This document shows positions 7,658 to 17,901 of a DNA stretch of 64,000 nucleotides, piece after piece. A program made the translations under genes and the position numbers. Numbering within the stretch: position 1 is the first letter of the stretch; every line of letters begins with the position of its first letter. Where the stretch lies: contig NZ_CP023689.1 of assembly GCF_008704715.1 (NCBI RefSeq), positions 4,588,001-4,652,000 of the forward strand. The letters are read 5' to 3'. The notes beneath the pieces are model-generated. The model worked only from the letters and a program-made list of their open reading frames with translations. It had not been told where the DNA came from and made no database searches. The stretch is from Streptomyces chartreusis (GTDB lineage Bacteria; Actinomycetota; Actinomycetes; Streptomycetales; Streptomycetaceae).

Positions 7658-8389
7658 GTGACGAGCGGATGGACGGGCGACGCGCTGCTGGCGGCCATCG
7701 TGCTGCTCGGATCCTCCGTCCAGTGGCTCACGGGCATGGGCTTCGCGCTGGTCGCGGTCCCCGCGCTGGTGCTGCTGCTCGGCCCCGCCGAGGGTGTCGT
7801 CCTCGCCAACTGCGCGTGCGGCGCGATCAGTGCGGTGGGCCTGGCCGGCGGCTGGCGGCGAGTACGGCCGGGCGCGATGGTCCCGCTGTGCGTGGCCGCG
7901 GCCTGCACGGTCCCGGCGGGCACCTGGATCACGCGCCGACTGCCGGAGCCGGTACTCCTGTTGACCATGGGCGGGCTCGTCACCCTCGCCGTGCTGCTGG
8001 TCCTGCGCGGCGCCCGGGTCCCCGCCCTGCGCGGCACGAAGGGCGCGGTCGCGGCCGGCGCGGTCGGCGGCTTCATGAACTCGGCCGCCGGGGTGGGCGG
8101 CCCGCCGGTGTCCCTGTACGCGGTGAACGCGGGCTGGACGGTACGGGAGTTCGTACCGAACGCGCAGTTCTACGGCGCGGTAGTCAACGCGTTCTCGCTG
8201 GCCGCGAACGGCGTACCGGAACTGAGCGCCCCGCGGTGGGGGACGGTGATCGCGGCGATGACGATCGGCGGGGTGATCGGCGCCTGGCTCGCCGGCCGGA
8301 CGCCCGAACAGCGGGCGCGGCTCCTGGTGTTGACGCTGGCACTGACGGGCGGGGTCGTGACGGTGGCGAAGGGCCTGGCGGGCCTGTGA
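7658..8389 (+). CDS. TauE/SafE-family membrane permease
   Basis: A 243-residue, strongly hydrophobic protein with about eight transmembrane segments and the internal duplication typical of the TauE/SafE (sulfite/organosulfonate exporter) family. The GFMNSAAGVGGPPVSLY motif in the second half is characteristic, echoed by GSSVQWLTGMGFALVAVPAL in the first half. It probably exports sulfite, sulfonates or related anions across the cytoplasmic membrane; the actual substrate is unknown. A GAGG site precedes the GTG start. It stands alone, with a perfect inverted repeat just upstream. Confidence 0.88.
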   Translation: MTSGWTGDALLAAIVLLGSSVQWLTGMGFALVAVPALVLLLGPAEGVVLANCACGAISAVGLAGGWRRVRPGAMVPLCVAAACTVPAGTWITRRLPEPVLLLTMGGLVTLAVLLVLRGARVPALRGTKGAVAAGAVGGFMNSAAGVGGPPVSLYAVNAGWTVREFVPNAQFYGAVVNAFSLAANGVPELSAPRWGTVIAAMTIGGVIGAWLAGRTPEQRARLLVLTLALTGGVVTVAKGLAGL

Positions 8390-8427
8390 AGGGCTTGGTG
8401 CTCACCGCCGGCCCCCGGACCAGGGCA

Positions 8428-8841
8428 TCACACCCGCCCGCCGAACAGGGTCGCAAGGCCCCGGTCCAGTTCCGCGCCCACGGTCTCCTCGCCCGGCTCC
8501 AGCACGGTGTAGGTGCGGGTCAGGAAGCGGTTCAGGTCCGCGGTGACGAACCGGAGTCTGGCCACGCCCTCCGGCATGTGGAACTCCACGTAGGTGTGGG
8601 ACGTCCCGCACGGCCGCACCCGCACGGTGCCGAGCCCGGCCGGGGCCCGCAGCCCCTCGTCCAGCAGTGCGCGGGCGAACGTCCAGGTCGCGGCCTCGCC
8701 GTCGAGGGTGGCGTGGGCCGGGAAGTCCAGGTGCACGGCGAGCGGATCGCCGGAGGTGTAGCGCAGGGTCGCCGGGAGGGCGATCTCCTGGCCGGCGGTG
8801 ATCAGGCGGGCGCCGGTCGGCTGCTCCAGGGTCACGTGCAT
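8428..8841 (-). CDS. SsgA-like sporulation/cell-division protein
   Basis: A 137-residue member of the SsgA-like protein family, found only in morphologically complex actinomycetes, where members guide septum site selection and spore-wall processes. Family features seen: LPATLRYTSGDPLAVHLDF near residues 22-40, TWTFARALLDEGL (about 52-64), VRVRPC, and a C-terminal FLTRTYTVLEPGEE region matching the pattern of SsgB. Length fits the family (about 130-145). I cannot say which SsgA-G subtype it is. It is divergent from the PhzF-like gene. Confidence 0.9.
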   Translation of the reverse strand: MHVTLEQPTGARLITAGQEIALPATLRYTSGDPLAVHLDFPAHATLDGEAATWTFARALLDEGLRAPAGLGTVRVRPCGTSHTYVEFHMPEGVARLRFVTADLNRFLTRTYTVLEPGEETVGAELDRGLATLFGGRV

Positions 8842-8910
8842 GGGCGGGCTCCGATTCGAGGCGGGGGCAGCGGCCCGGTGTGGCCGTTGTGCCGGTGAGA
8901 CGGCACGAGT

Positions 8911-8937
8911 CCCCCGTGCATTACGCGACTACGGGGG
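8911..8937. promoter_or_regulatory. 7-bp inverted repeat between the SsgA-like and PhzF-like genes
   Basis: CCCCCGT (8911-8917) and ACGGGGG (8931-8937) are exact inverted repeats with a 13-nt centre. They lie in the 190-nt divergent intergenic region, about 70 nt upstream of the SsgA-like start. A regulator-binding site is the simplest reading. A nearby AGTGACGCAGGTTACAC (minus strand, around 8949-8965) only loosely resembles a BldD box. Confidence 0.35.
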
Positions 8938-9031
8938 TCCTTCTGTGTAACCTGCGTCACTTTCCGGGCCCGGCTCCCCGTGCCCGGGTAATCCCCTCGC
9001 CCCGTTCCCGGCACGCGGTTACGGTCCACCA

Positions 9032-9868
9032 ATGGAGATTTCGCGCTACGTGGCCTTCAGCAGCGACCCCGCAGGAGGCAACCCGGCAGGTGTGGTGCTC
9101 GACGCCACCGGCGTCGACGACAAGGAGATGCTCGCGGCGGCGGCCGAACTCGGCTACTCGGAGTCGGCGTTCGTGGTCCCGGCCGCCGACGGCACGCTGG
9201 ACATCCGGTACTTCAGCCCCCTCGCGGAGGTGCCGTTCTGCGGCCACGCGACGATCGCCACGGCCGTCGCCCACGCGGAACGCCACGGCACCGGACGGCT
9301 GTCGCTGCGGACCAAGGCGGGCCCGGTCACCGTGACCACCGACCGGACGGCCGACGGCACGCTGACAGCGACCCTGGTGAGCGTGGCCCCGCACACGGAG
9401 CCCCTCGCGGACGCCGACCTGGCCGAGCTGCTGGCCGTCCTGGGCTGGAGCACCGCCGAGCTGGACCCGGCGCTGCCGCCCCGCGTGGCCTTCGGCGGCG
9501 CCCGGCACCCGATCCTCGCCGCCGCCACCCGGGAGCGGCTGGCCGACCTGGACTACGCGATGGAGCCGCTGGCCGCACTCATGGCCCGCGAGGACTGGAC
9601 GACCGTCGACCTGCTCTGGCGGGAGTCCCCGACCGTGTTCCACGCCCGCAACCCGTTCCCGCCGGGCGGTGTGGTGGAGGACCCGGCCACGGGAGCGGCG
9701 GCGGCCGCGTTCGGCGGCTACCTGAGGGAGCTCGAACTCGTCGCGACGCCCGCCACGGTGACCATCCATCAGGGCGTGGACATGGGCCGGCCGAGCACGA
9801 TCACGGTGACCGTTCCGGCCGAGCCGGGCACCGGAATCGGCGTGACCGGGACGGCCGTACGGATCTGA
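9032..9868 (+). CDS. PhzF-family isomerase/epimerase
   Basis: A 278-residue protein of the PhzF/diaminopimelate-epimerase-like superfamily. The N-terminus (RYVAFSSDPAGGNPAGVVL), the catalytic glutamate in SESAFV (Glu44), PLAEVPFCGHATIAT (about 69-83) and the second-half EDPATGAAAAAFGGYL motif are diagnostic. PhzF itself isomerises a phenazine precursor, but no phenazine genes are nearby; this is probably a housekeeping member acting on an unknown small molecule. Two-domain length is normal. It is a single gene divergent from the SsgA-like gene. Confidence 0.9.
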   Translation: MEISRYVAFSSDPAGGNPAGVVLDATGVDDKEMLAAAAELGYSESAFVVPAADGTLDIRYFSPLAEVPFCGHATIATAVAHAERHGTGRLSLRTKAGPVTVTTDRTADGTLTATLVSVAPHTEPLADADLAELLAVLGWSTAELDPALPPRVAFGGARHPILAAATRERLADLDYAMEPLAALMAREDWTTVDLLWRESPTVFHARNPFPPGGVVEDPATGAAAAAFGGYLRELELVATPATVTIHQGVDMGRPSTITVTVPAEPGTGIGVTGTAVRI

Positions 9869-9894
9869 GACCTAGCTGCGGCGGGAGGTCGGCG

Positions 9895-10557
9895 TTACTT
9901 CGCCGAACCCAGCCCCAGCTGGTCGCCGATCTCCTGCTGCATGACCTTGCCGGCCTCGAACTCCAGCGTCTCGTCGCCCATCACGCCCTGGTCCGTGTCC
10001 AGGCCGTCCAGTTCCTCCAGGGGCTGGTTCAGGCGGATGTGGGCCAGGACGGAGTGCAGTGCGCGCAGCGTCGCGGACGCCGTCGAGCCCCAGTTGGAGA
10101 AGTAGGAGAACTGCCACCACCACAGGGCCTCTGCGGTGCGGCCCGCGCGGTAGTGGGCCATGCCGTGGCGCAGGTCGGTGATGACGTCGGTCAGGTCGTC
10201 GGAGATCCGGGCCGGGACCGGGGCCTTGCGGGGCTCGTAGGGGTCGAAGACCTCGGAGTAGACGTCGACCGGGTCCAGCAGACGGGCGAGGTTCTCGCGG
10301 AGCTCGTCCACGTCCGCCTCGGGGCCCAGGTCGGGCTCGTAGCGCTCGTCGGGGACGATGTCCTCGTGGGCGCCGAGACGGCCGCCGGCCAGCAGCAGCT
10401 GGGAGACCTCCAGGAGGAGGAAGGGCACGGTCGAGCCGGGCTCGTCGCCCTTGGCGACCTCCGTCACCGCGACCAGGAAACTCTCGATCTGGTCCGCGAT
10501 CTGGACCGCGAAGTCGTCCGGGTTCTGGCCGGTCGCGTGCAGCGTGGCGTCAGACAT
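9895..10557 (-). CDS. DUF5063-domain protein
   Basis: A 220-residue soluble, acidic protein matching the DUF5063 family that commonly follows recR in Streptomyces. It is mainly helical, with DDFAVQIADQIESFLVAVTEVAKG at the N-terminus and a conserved YRAGRTAEALWWWQFSYFSNWGSTASATLRALH block (about residues 137-170). Function is unknown. It overlaps the end of recR by 8 nt, so it is translated from the same message, hinting at a role with recombination or simply shared expression. Confidence 0.88.
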   Translation of the reverse strand: MSDATLHATGQNPDDFAVQIADQIESFLVAVTEVAKGDEPGSTVPFLLLEVSQLLLAGGRLGAHEDIVPDERYEPDLGPEADVDELRENLARLLDPVDVYSEVFDPYEPRKAPVPARISDDLTDVITDLRHGMAHYRAGRTAEALWWWQFSYFSNWGSTASATLRALHSVLAHIRLNQPLEELDGLDTDQGVMGDETLEFEAGKVMQQEIGDQLGLGSAK

Positions 10558-11149
10558 CTAGGAGTCGTCTCCCCTCGAAGGCGCGGCCGAGGGTGACCTC
10601 GTCCGCGTATTCCAGGTCGCCACCCACCGGGAGGCCGCTGGCCAGGCGGGTGACCTTCAGGCCCATGGGCTTGATCATGCGCGCGAGGTACGTGGCGGTG
10701 GCCTCGCCCTCGAGATTCGGATCGGTGGCCAGGATCAGCTCCGTGACCGTCCCGTCGGCCAACCGCGCGAGAAGTTCTCGTATACGCAGGTCGTCCGGTC
10801 CGACACCCTCGATCGGGCTGATCGCGCCGCCGAGGACGTGGTAGCGGCCGCGGAACTCGCGGGTCCGCTCGATCGCCACGACGTCCTTGGGCTCCTCGAC
10901 CACGCAGATCACCGCCGGGTCACGGCGCGTGTCCCGGCAGATGTTGCACAGCTCCTCCTGCGCGACGTTCCCGCACGTCGCGCAGAAGCGGACCTTCGCC
11001 TTGACCTCCATGAGGGCCTGGGCGAGGCGCCGTACGTCCGTCGGTTCCGCCTGGAGGATGTGGAAGGCGATCCGCTGCGCGCTCTTGGGACCGACGCCGG
11101 GCAGCCGACCCAGCTCGTCGATGAGGTCCTGAACCACGCCTTCGTACAA
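10550..11149 (-). CDS. recR: Recombination protein RecR
   Basis: RecR (199 aa) works with RecF/RecO in recombinational gap repair. Visible are the helix-hairpin-helix LGRLPGVGPKSAQRIAFHIL (residues 13-32), the four-cysteine zinc finger CATCGNVAQEELCNIC, and the Toprim domain (ICVVEEPKDVVAIE through LATDPNLEGEATATYL). The start is TTG, giving MYEGVVQDLIDELG, preceded by a strong AGGAAGGA ribosome site. It lies downstream of the YbaB gene on the same strand (92-nt gap), the usual bacterial order, and overlaps the DUF5063 gene. Confidence 0.97.
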   Translation of the reverse strand: MYEGVVQDLIDELGRLPGVGPKSAQRIAFHILQAEPTDVRRLAQALMEVKAKVRFCATCGNVAQEELCNICRDTRRDPAVICVVEEPKDVVAIERTREFRGRYHVLGGAISPIEGVGPDDLRIRELLARLADGTVTELILATDPNLEGEATATYLARMIKPMGLKVTRLASGLPVGGDLEYADEVTLGRAFEGRRLLDV

Positions 11150-11241
11150 CGGACTGCCGTCCTTCCTGGGGTTCCTTACGGTACGTACGGTAGTTGGCGG
11201 TGCCCCCTCTTAGAAAGACGAGGCGGGCAACGCCCGGAGGG

Positions 11242-11586
11242 TCAGAAGGGCAGCCCGGGGATGCCGCTGCCGCCGCCCAGGCCCTGGGCCAGCGGGCCCA
11301 GCTTCTGCTGCTGGAGGTTCTGCGCGTTCTCGTTGGCCGCCTGGACGGCCGCGATGATCAGGTCGGCGAGGGTCTCGGTGTCCTCGGGGTCGACCGCCTT
11401 CGGGTCGATCTTCAGCGCGCGGAGCTCGCCGGCGCCGGTGACAGTGGCCTGCACCAGGCCGCCGCCCGCCTGTCCGTCGACCTCGGTCTGCGCCAGTTCT
11501 TCCTGCGCCCGCTGCAGGTCCTGCTGCATCTTCTGGGCCTGCTGGAGCAGCTGCTGCATGTTGGGCTGGCCACCACCGGGGATCAC
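11242..11586 (-). CDS. YbaB/EbfC-family nucleoid-associated protein
   Basis: A 114-residue dimeric DNA-binding protein of the YbaB/EbfC family. It shows the long N-terminal helix rich in Gln (MQQLLQQAQKMQQDLQRAQEEL), the GGGLVQATVTGAGELRALKIDP strand region (about 41-62) and the helix ETLADLIIAAVQAANENAQ. A Gly-rich C-terminal tail follows. Start is GTG. In most bacteria this gene sits between dnaX and recR; here recR follows it but dnaX is not upstream. Confidence 0.93.
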   Translation of the reverse strand: MIPGGGQPNMQQLLQQAQKMQQDLQRAQEELAQTEVDGQAGGGLVQATVTGAGELRALKIDPKAVDPEDTETLADLIIAAVQAANENAQNLQQQKLGPLAQGLGGGSGIPGLPF

Positions 11587-11857
11587 GATCAGCTCCTTGC
11601 GTGTGTACGCGTTTCCCGTTCAGCACGAGCCTACGTGGTCTGCGTGGCCGTCGCCCCAGCACTCTTTCGAGTGAGAGAGAACCCGGAGGAATGGGCGTCC
11701 TATACCTGATCAAGGCCCACTTCCGGGCGGAAAAGAGGCGAAAGGCATCTCTTCGCCACCCATTGGGCGGTAGGAAGGGTCCGGCGCGTCAGCCTCAGGT
11801 GTTGCGTGACGTTCCGTGCGCTGCGGGGGTCGCATCCACGTCGTATGTCGTACGTGA

Positions 11858-11874
11858 TGTCACGCACCGTGACA
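11858..11874. promoter_or_regulatory. Perfect 7-bp inverted repeat ahead of the SLATT gene
   Basis: TGTCACG (11858-11864) and CGTGACA (11868-11874) are perfect inverted repeats with a 3-nt spacer, ending 14 nt before the GTG start at 11889. This is a convincing protein-binding site and would overlap the ribosome site or transcription start. The remainder of the 302-nt gap from 11587 contains no gene; it should hold the divergent promoters for ybaB and the SLATT gene, but I cannot place them with confidence. Confidence 0.5.
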
Positions 11875-11888
11875 GTAGGGAGTGCCGG

Positions 11889-12641
11889 GTGGGTCAGCCG
11901 GAGATGCAGCCCGACAGGTCGCCGAAGGACGGGCGGGGCGGCGAAGGGGCGGCCGGGCTGCGGCCGGGCGATCTGACGGGGCGGGCGTTCCCCCACGGGG
12001 ACTGGGGGGAACCGGCGGTGCGGCTGGACGAGCTGTACCGGTGGGTGGAGCGAGGGGCGCTGAACACGGCGGCGTGGTACCTCGCGGACCGGGTGTGGAA
12101 GCGGCGCGGGGCCCGGGCGCTGCGCGGCGGCGCCGCCGCGGGGGCGGTGGTAGGAGCCGCGCTGCCGCTGCTCGACCTGACGGGCGTCGTGAGCGGGGTG
12201 GCCCCCTGGGGGTATCTGGCGCTGCTGAGCGCCGTGGCCTGTGTGGCGGTCGACCGGTTCTTCGGGATCACGTCCGGGTGGATAAGGGACGTCGCCACGG
12301 CCCAGGCCGTACAGCGGCGGCTTCAGATGCTGCAGTTCGACTGGGCGACGGAGAACGTACGCGAGGTCCTCGGCCCGGCCGAGGGCACGGCCGGCGAGGC
12401 CGCCGAGCGCTGCCTGGCCGTGCTGCGCCGGTTCTCCGAGGACGTCACCGAGCTGATGCGGGCCGAGACCGCGGACTGGATGGTGGAGTTCCGCACCGGG
12501 TCCGCGCCCCTGGGCATCCAGTCGGCGGTGCCCGGCGCGAGCCGCCCGGACGTGACCGCGGCGCTGGGCCGGTTCGCGGTGCCGCCGACGAACGGCACCC
12601 GCCCGAACATGCCGCGTCAGCGTCCGCCCGAGCCGCGCTGA
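11889..12641 (+). CDS. SLATT-domain membrane protein
   Basis: A 250-residue protein with the SLATT architecture: a cytoplasmic N-terminus, two close transmembrane helices (about residues 80-100 and 106-125), and a long helical C-terminal part. From memory SLATT proteins are predicted membrane effectors often linked to nucleotide-sensing defence or stress systems, although this orphan copy beside recR/ybaB is common in Streptomyces. GTG 11889 (VGQPEMQPDRSP) was chosen because a GGGAG site lies 7 nt before it; the open frame extends upstream but without coding character. No sensor partner (SMODS/SLOG) adjoins it. A perfect inverted repeat lies just upstream. Confidence 0.75.
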   Translation: MGQPEMQPDRSPKDGRGGEGAAGLRPGDLTGRAFPHGDWGEPAVRLDELYRWVERGALNTAAWYLADRVWKRRGARALRGGAAAGAVVGAALPLLDLTGVVSGVAPWGYLALLSAVACVAVDRFFGITSGWIRDVATAQAVQRRLQMLQFDWATENVREVLGPAEGTAGEAAERCLAVLRRFSEDVTELMRAETADWMVEFRTGSAPLGIQSAVPGASRPDVTAALGRFAVPPTNGTRPNMPRQRPPEPR

Positions 12642-12657
12642 GGAGCGCCCGCCGCGC

Positions 12658-14061
12658 TCACGACTGCGGGGAGGGGAAGGCCACCGGGCTGCGCAGGCCC
12701 GACCGGTTCACCGCTCGTACGCCGAAGAACACGTTGTCCTTGGACAGGTCCACCTCGTGGGTCGTCGCGTCGCCGACCGGGAGGACATGGGTCCACTCCG
12801 GGGACGTCGTCTCACGCCAGACGACCTCGTAGCCGGCGAGGTCCGGCTCCGGGCCTCTGGCCCAGGTCAGGCTGGTGGAGTTGGTGAGGTTGCTCGTGAT
12901 GATGCGCGGGTTCCCCGGGGTGCCGGGGGCCTGGGCCAGGGTCCACAGGGCGGCCGCGTTGACCTTGGCCACGCGTGCCGTGAAGGGGAAGTCGCAGAAC
13001 TCCGGCAGGTCGCCGTACTGCTTGCCGGTGTCGTCTACGCGGACGTTCTGGTGCTGGTGGGCGAAGTCCTCGGCCGGCTCGGTGAAGCGGGCGGCCGGGT
13101 AGCCGCGCTCCAGGAAGGGGATGTGGTCGCCGCCGCGCAGATAGCGGTCGCGGCGGTAGATCACACGCACCCGCATGCCGGTCGCGTCGTTGTCCGCCAC
13201 GTCCCTGACGAAGCGGGCCAGCTGACGGGTCGCCGAGTCGTTCTCGCCGCCCACGGAGCGGCGCAGCGCCGCCTGTTCGGGTGTCTCGGAGGACGGGACG
13301 CCCTCGGTGAACAGGCGGATCGTGTACGGGTCGCGGGTGCCGTCGTCGGCGGTGGCGCTGCCGACGATGTCGTTCGTGAACATGCCCTGGACGTCCGTGC
13401 CAGCCGCCTTCAACTGCTGTGCCAGGTAAGCCGATCCGAACAGGCCCTGCTCCTCCCCCGCCACCGCCGCGAACACGATCGTCGACGCCGGGCGGCGCTT
13501 CGCCATCACCCGGGCCAGCTCCAGGACCACGGCCACCCCGGAGGCGTCGTCGTCCGCGCCCGGCGCGTCGGACGTGGCGTCCATGACGTCGGTGACCCTG
13601 GAGTCGTAGTGCCCGGAGACGACGTAGACGCGCTCCGGGGTCACCGAGCCGCGCAGGGTCGCGACGACGTTCGTGATCTTCGTGGGGGTGGGGATGCGCG
13701 GCGCCGGTTCCTGGACGTACGACTGGAGTTCCGCCGTCATCCGGCCGCCGGAGGCCGCCGCGCAGGAGTTCAGCTCGGCCAGCAGCCAGTCGCGGGCCGC
13801 GCCGATGCCCCGGTCCGGGTCGTCCTGGACGGAGAGGGTGTGGCGGGTGCCGAAGGAGACGAGTCTGCGGACCGTGGCCTCGATGCGGGCGGCGTCGATC
13901 TCTCGCAGCAGGGCGCGCAGTTCGCGGGTGGGGCGCTGGGCCGTCGCCGCAGGGCGGTCCGCCGACGCGGGGGCCGCCTCGGCCGTGCCGGTCGCCGTCA
14001 GCGCCGCCGCGCCCGCCGCCGTGGCCGTCAGGACCGTTCTTCTGGTGGGGCTGGGGCGCAT
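12658..14061 (-). CDS. Secreted M28-family zinc metallopeptidase
   Basis: A 467-residue exported aminopeptidase-like protein. The N-terminus has a twin-arginine signal (SPTRRTVLTATAAGAAALTATGTAEA, cut near residue 30). The M28 domain shows metal ligands His151 in SGHYDSR, the Asp pair in GADDDASG (170-171), the EE pair in AGEEQG (203-204), and downstream D/H in GGDHIPFLERGYPAARFTEP. A C-terminal fibronectin-III-like region (about 375-467) follows. It probably cleaves N-terminal residues from peptides outside the cell. The ATG at 14061 has GGGAGGA before it. It is convergent with the SLATT gene, only 16 nt apart. Confidence 0.9.
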   Translation of the reverse strand: MRPSPTRRTVLTATAAGAAALTATGTAEAAPASADRPAATAQRPTRELRALLREIDAARIEATVRRLVSFGTRHTLSVQDDPDRGIGAARDWLLAELNSCAAASGGRMTAELQSYVQEPAPRIPTPTKITNVVATLRGSVTPERVYVVSGHYDSRVTDVMDATSDAPGADDDASGVAVVLELARVMAKRRPASTIVFAAVAGEEQGLFGSAYLAQQLKAAGTDVQGMFTNDIVGSATADDGTRDPYTIRLFTEGVPSSETPEQAALRRSVGGENDSATRQLARFVRDVADNDATGMRVRVIYRRDRYLRGGDHIPFLERGYPAARFTEPAEDFAHQHQNVRVDDTGKQYGDLPEFCDFPFTARVAKVNAAALWTLAQAPGTPGNPRIITSNLTNSTSLTWARGPEPDLAGYEVVWRETTSPEWTHVLPVGDATTHEVDLSKDNVFFGVRAVNRSGLRSPVAFPSPQS

Positions 14062-14158
14062 GGGTCCTCCCGGTGCTGCCGATGCCGGCCGACCCCGCAA
14101 TGGTTGTGTACATGGCAACCAACGGCAAGGGTGCCTCGTCCGACATCCGCCCCCGGCG

Positions 14159-15697
14159 TCAGCCGCACAGCTTGAGCCCCACCGGTGTCCCGCACGGCAG
14201 ATGCCCCTGCGTGCGGATCACCTGCCGGCTGCTCTCCTTGTCGAGATAGGCGAGGAACCCCGCGGTCAGGGAGTCGCCGGGCGCGGTGCCGGCGGTGTAG
14301 GCGTACTCGATGTCCCGGTACGGATAGTCGCTGTCGCCGCGCTCGATCTCGTCGACGTTCGCGCGGTCGCCGTCCAATGGCACCGGCCGTACGCCCTTGT
14401 GCCTGGCGGCGACACCCAGCTCGCTGTACCCGATCGCCCCGGGCTGCTCGGCGATCCGGTCCAGGACGTCGCCGGTGCCGGCGAGTTCGCACCGCGTCAC
14501 GACGGTGACGGCGCCGGCGGGCGGCCGGCAGTCCAGCGAGGTGCTCTGCGCCCGCTCCCACTCCCCCAGCACCCGGTCCTGGAACACCTGCCGCGTCCCC
14601 GAACTGTCGCTGCGGCTGACCAGGACGATCGGCAGCTGGGCGGTCGCCCGGTCGGCGCCGGGGAGCACCTCGCCCCACCGCTTGTACCGGCCCTTGTAGA
14701 TGTCCCGCACCTGTGCCACGGTCAGGCCCTCGGGCCCGAGGTCGACCCCGTCGTTGACGGCGAGCGTGAAGACGGACAGCGCGACCTTCTTCCCCTTCAG
14801 GCCGAGGCGGTCGCCGAGCGGGCCGTCGGAGAACGCGACGACCGACCGGGCCCTCGACCTCGACCGGTCGGCCAGGGCGGCGAGTTCGGCGACCCCGGCC
14901 TCACTGCCTCGTGTCTGCACGTCGATGTCGGCGCCCGCGCACTTGCCCTCGTACTGCTTCGCCAGCGTCGTGATCACCGGCTCGAAGGCGGTCGAGCCGA
15001 TCACCGTCAGCTCGCCCTGCTCGCACTCGATCGGGTTGCCGTCCCGGAAGACGACGATGCCCGCGAGCGCCAGCACGGAGAGGGTGAGCAGGCCGGTGAA
15101 GATCCTGGCCTGGAGGCTGAAGACCGGTGACTTGTCGTCCGGGGTGGCGCTGCGGTTGGGGTGCACCTCGCCGTCGCGGATGCCGCCGCGCAGCCGGATC
15201 TCCGCGCCGACGTCGCCGCCGGACAGCAGCACCAGCAGCTTGTAGTGGTCGCCGGGGTTGAGCGGGACCCGCGGCACGCGCAGCCGGTTGCCCTCGTAGC
15301 CGAAGCCGCGCTGGGCGGTGAAGTGGTCCATCAGGTGGTCGATGTCGGTCGGCTGGGTGACCGAGACGCCCCGGATGGTGCGGTCCGTGAACACCGCGGT
15401 CAGACCGTGGGGTTCGGGGCCGGTGTAGTCGTCGCGGTCGATGCTCTGCGAGCCGTCGTTCTCGACGCGCAGCAGCACGAGCGTCGCGTCGTCCATGTCC
15501 GCGTCGAAGAGGCCGAGCCTGACGTTGGCTCTGCCGGAACGGACGTCGTCGCCTATCGGGTTGTCCATCTGGACGCGGTAGCCGATCCGTTTGCGGCGCG
15601 GTACCCGCCGCTCGTACCAGACCATGACGCCCGACGCGACGACACCGAGCACCGCCGTGCCGACGGCCACGATGTTCTCTGCGCTCAGCCACTCCAC
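14159..15697 (-). CDS. Membrane-anchored PstS-like substrate-binding protein
   Basis: A 512-residue protein with two hydrophobic segments: one at the N-terminus (about residues 6-27) and one near 210-228. Between them is a roughly 170-residue beta-rich domain. After the second segment comes a PstS-like periplasmic binding domain (LTVIGSTAFEPVITTLAKQYE, SDSSGTRQVF, PGAIGYSELGVAAR), the fold that binds phosphate. No ABC transporter genes adjoin it, so it may be a sensor or scavenger rather than a transport component. The GTG at 15697 is chosen (GGGGG upstream); a TTG at 15712 would add five residues. Next upstream is a Ser/Thr kinase gene. Confidence 0.8.
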   Translation of the reverse strand: MEWLSAENIVAVGTAVLGVVASGVMVWYERRVPRRKRIGYRVQMDNPIGDDVRSGRANVRLGLFDADMDDATLVLLRVENDGSQSIDRDDYTGPEPHGLTAVFTDRTIRGVSVTQPTDIDHLMDHFTAQRGFGYEGNRLRVPRVPLNPGDHYKLLVLLSGGDVGAEIRLRGGIRDGEVHPNRSATPDDKSPVFSLQARIFTGLLTLSVLALAGIVVFRDGNPIECEQGELTVIGSTAFEPVITTLAKQYEGKCAGADIDVQTRGSEAGVAELAALADRSRSRARSVVAFSDGPLGDRLGLKGKKVALSVFTLAVNDGVDLGPEGLTVAQVRDIYKGRYKRWGEVLPGADRATAQLPIVLVSRSDSSGTRQVFQDRVLGEWERAQSTSLDCRPPAGAVTVVTRCELAGTGDVLDRIAEQPGAIGYSELGVAARHKGVRPVPLDGDRANVDEIERGDSDYPYRDIEYAYTAGTAPGDSLTAGFLAYLDKESSRQVIRTQGHLPCGTPVGLKLCG

Positions 15698-15819
15698 GTG
15701 GTGCCCCCGCAAGCCGTAGTGGGGTCACCGTACGTCCGTTCGGGACCGGCGAAGCCGCTCGCACGGTGAAGTTCGCCGTACGTTCAACTGCCTCACAGGA
15801 AACGGGACTTCGCCCCCGG

Positions 15820-17823
<2,004 letters not shown>

Positions 17824-17901
17824 CGCACGCCCCCAACCAGCCCCCGCCTATGCGTCGGCCCCACGATAGTGCGGCATACATGGAGGTGAGCGGGGCGGTG
17901 C

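Noticed and set aside
8949..8965. BldD-like box upstream of the SsgA-like gene
   Set aside because: Only one half-site fits the recalled consensus, so no binding is claimed.
11601..11888. N-terminal extension of the SLATT protein
   Set aside because: The upstream in-frame codons lack coding character, overlap the palindromic site, and the GTG at 11889 has a ribosome site.
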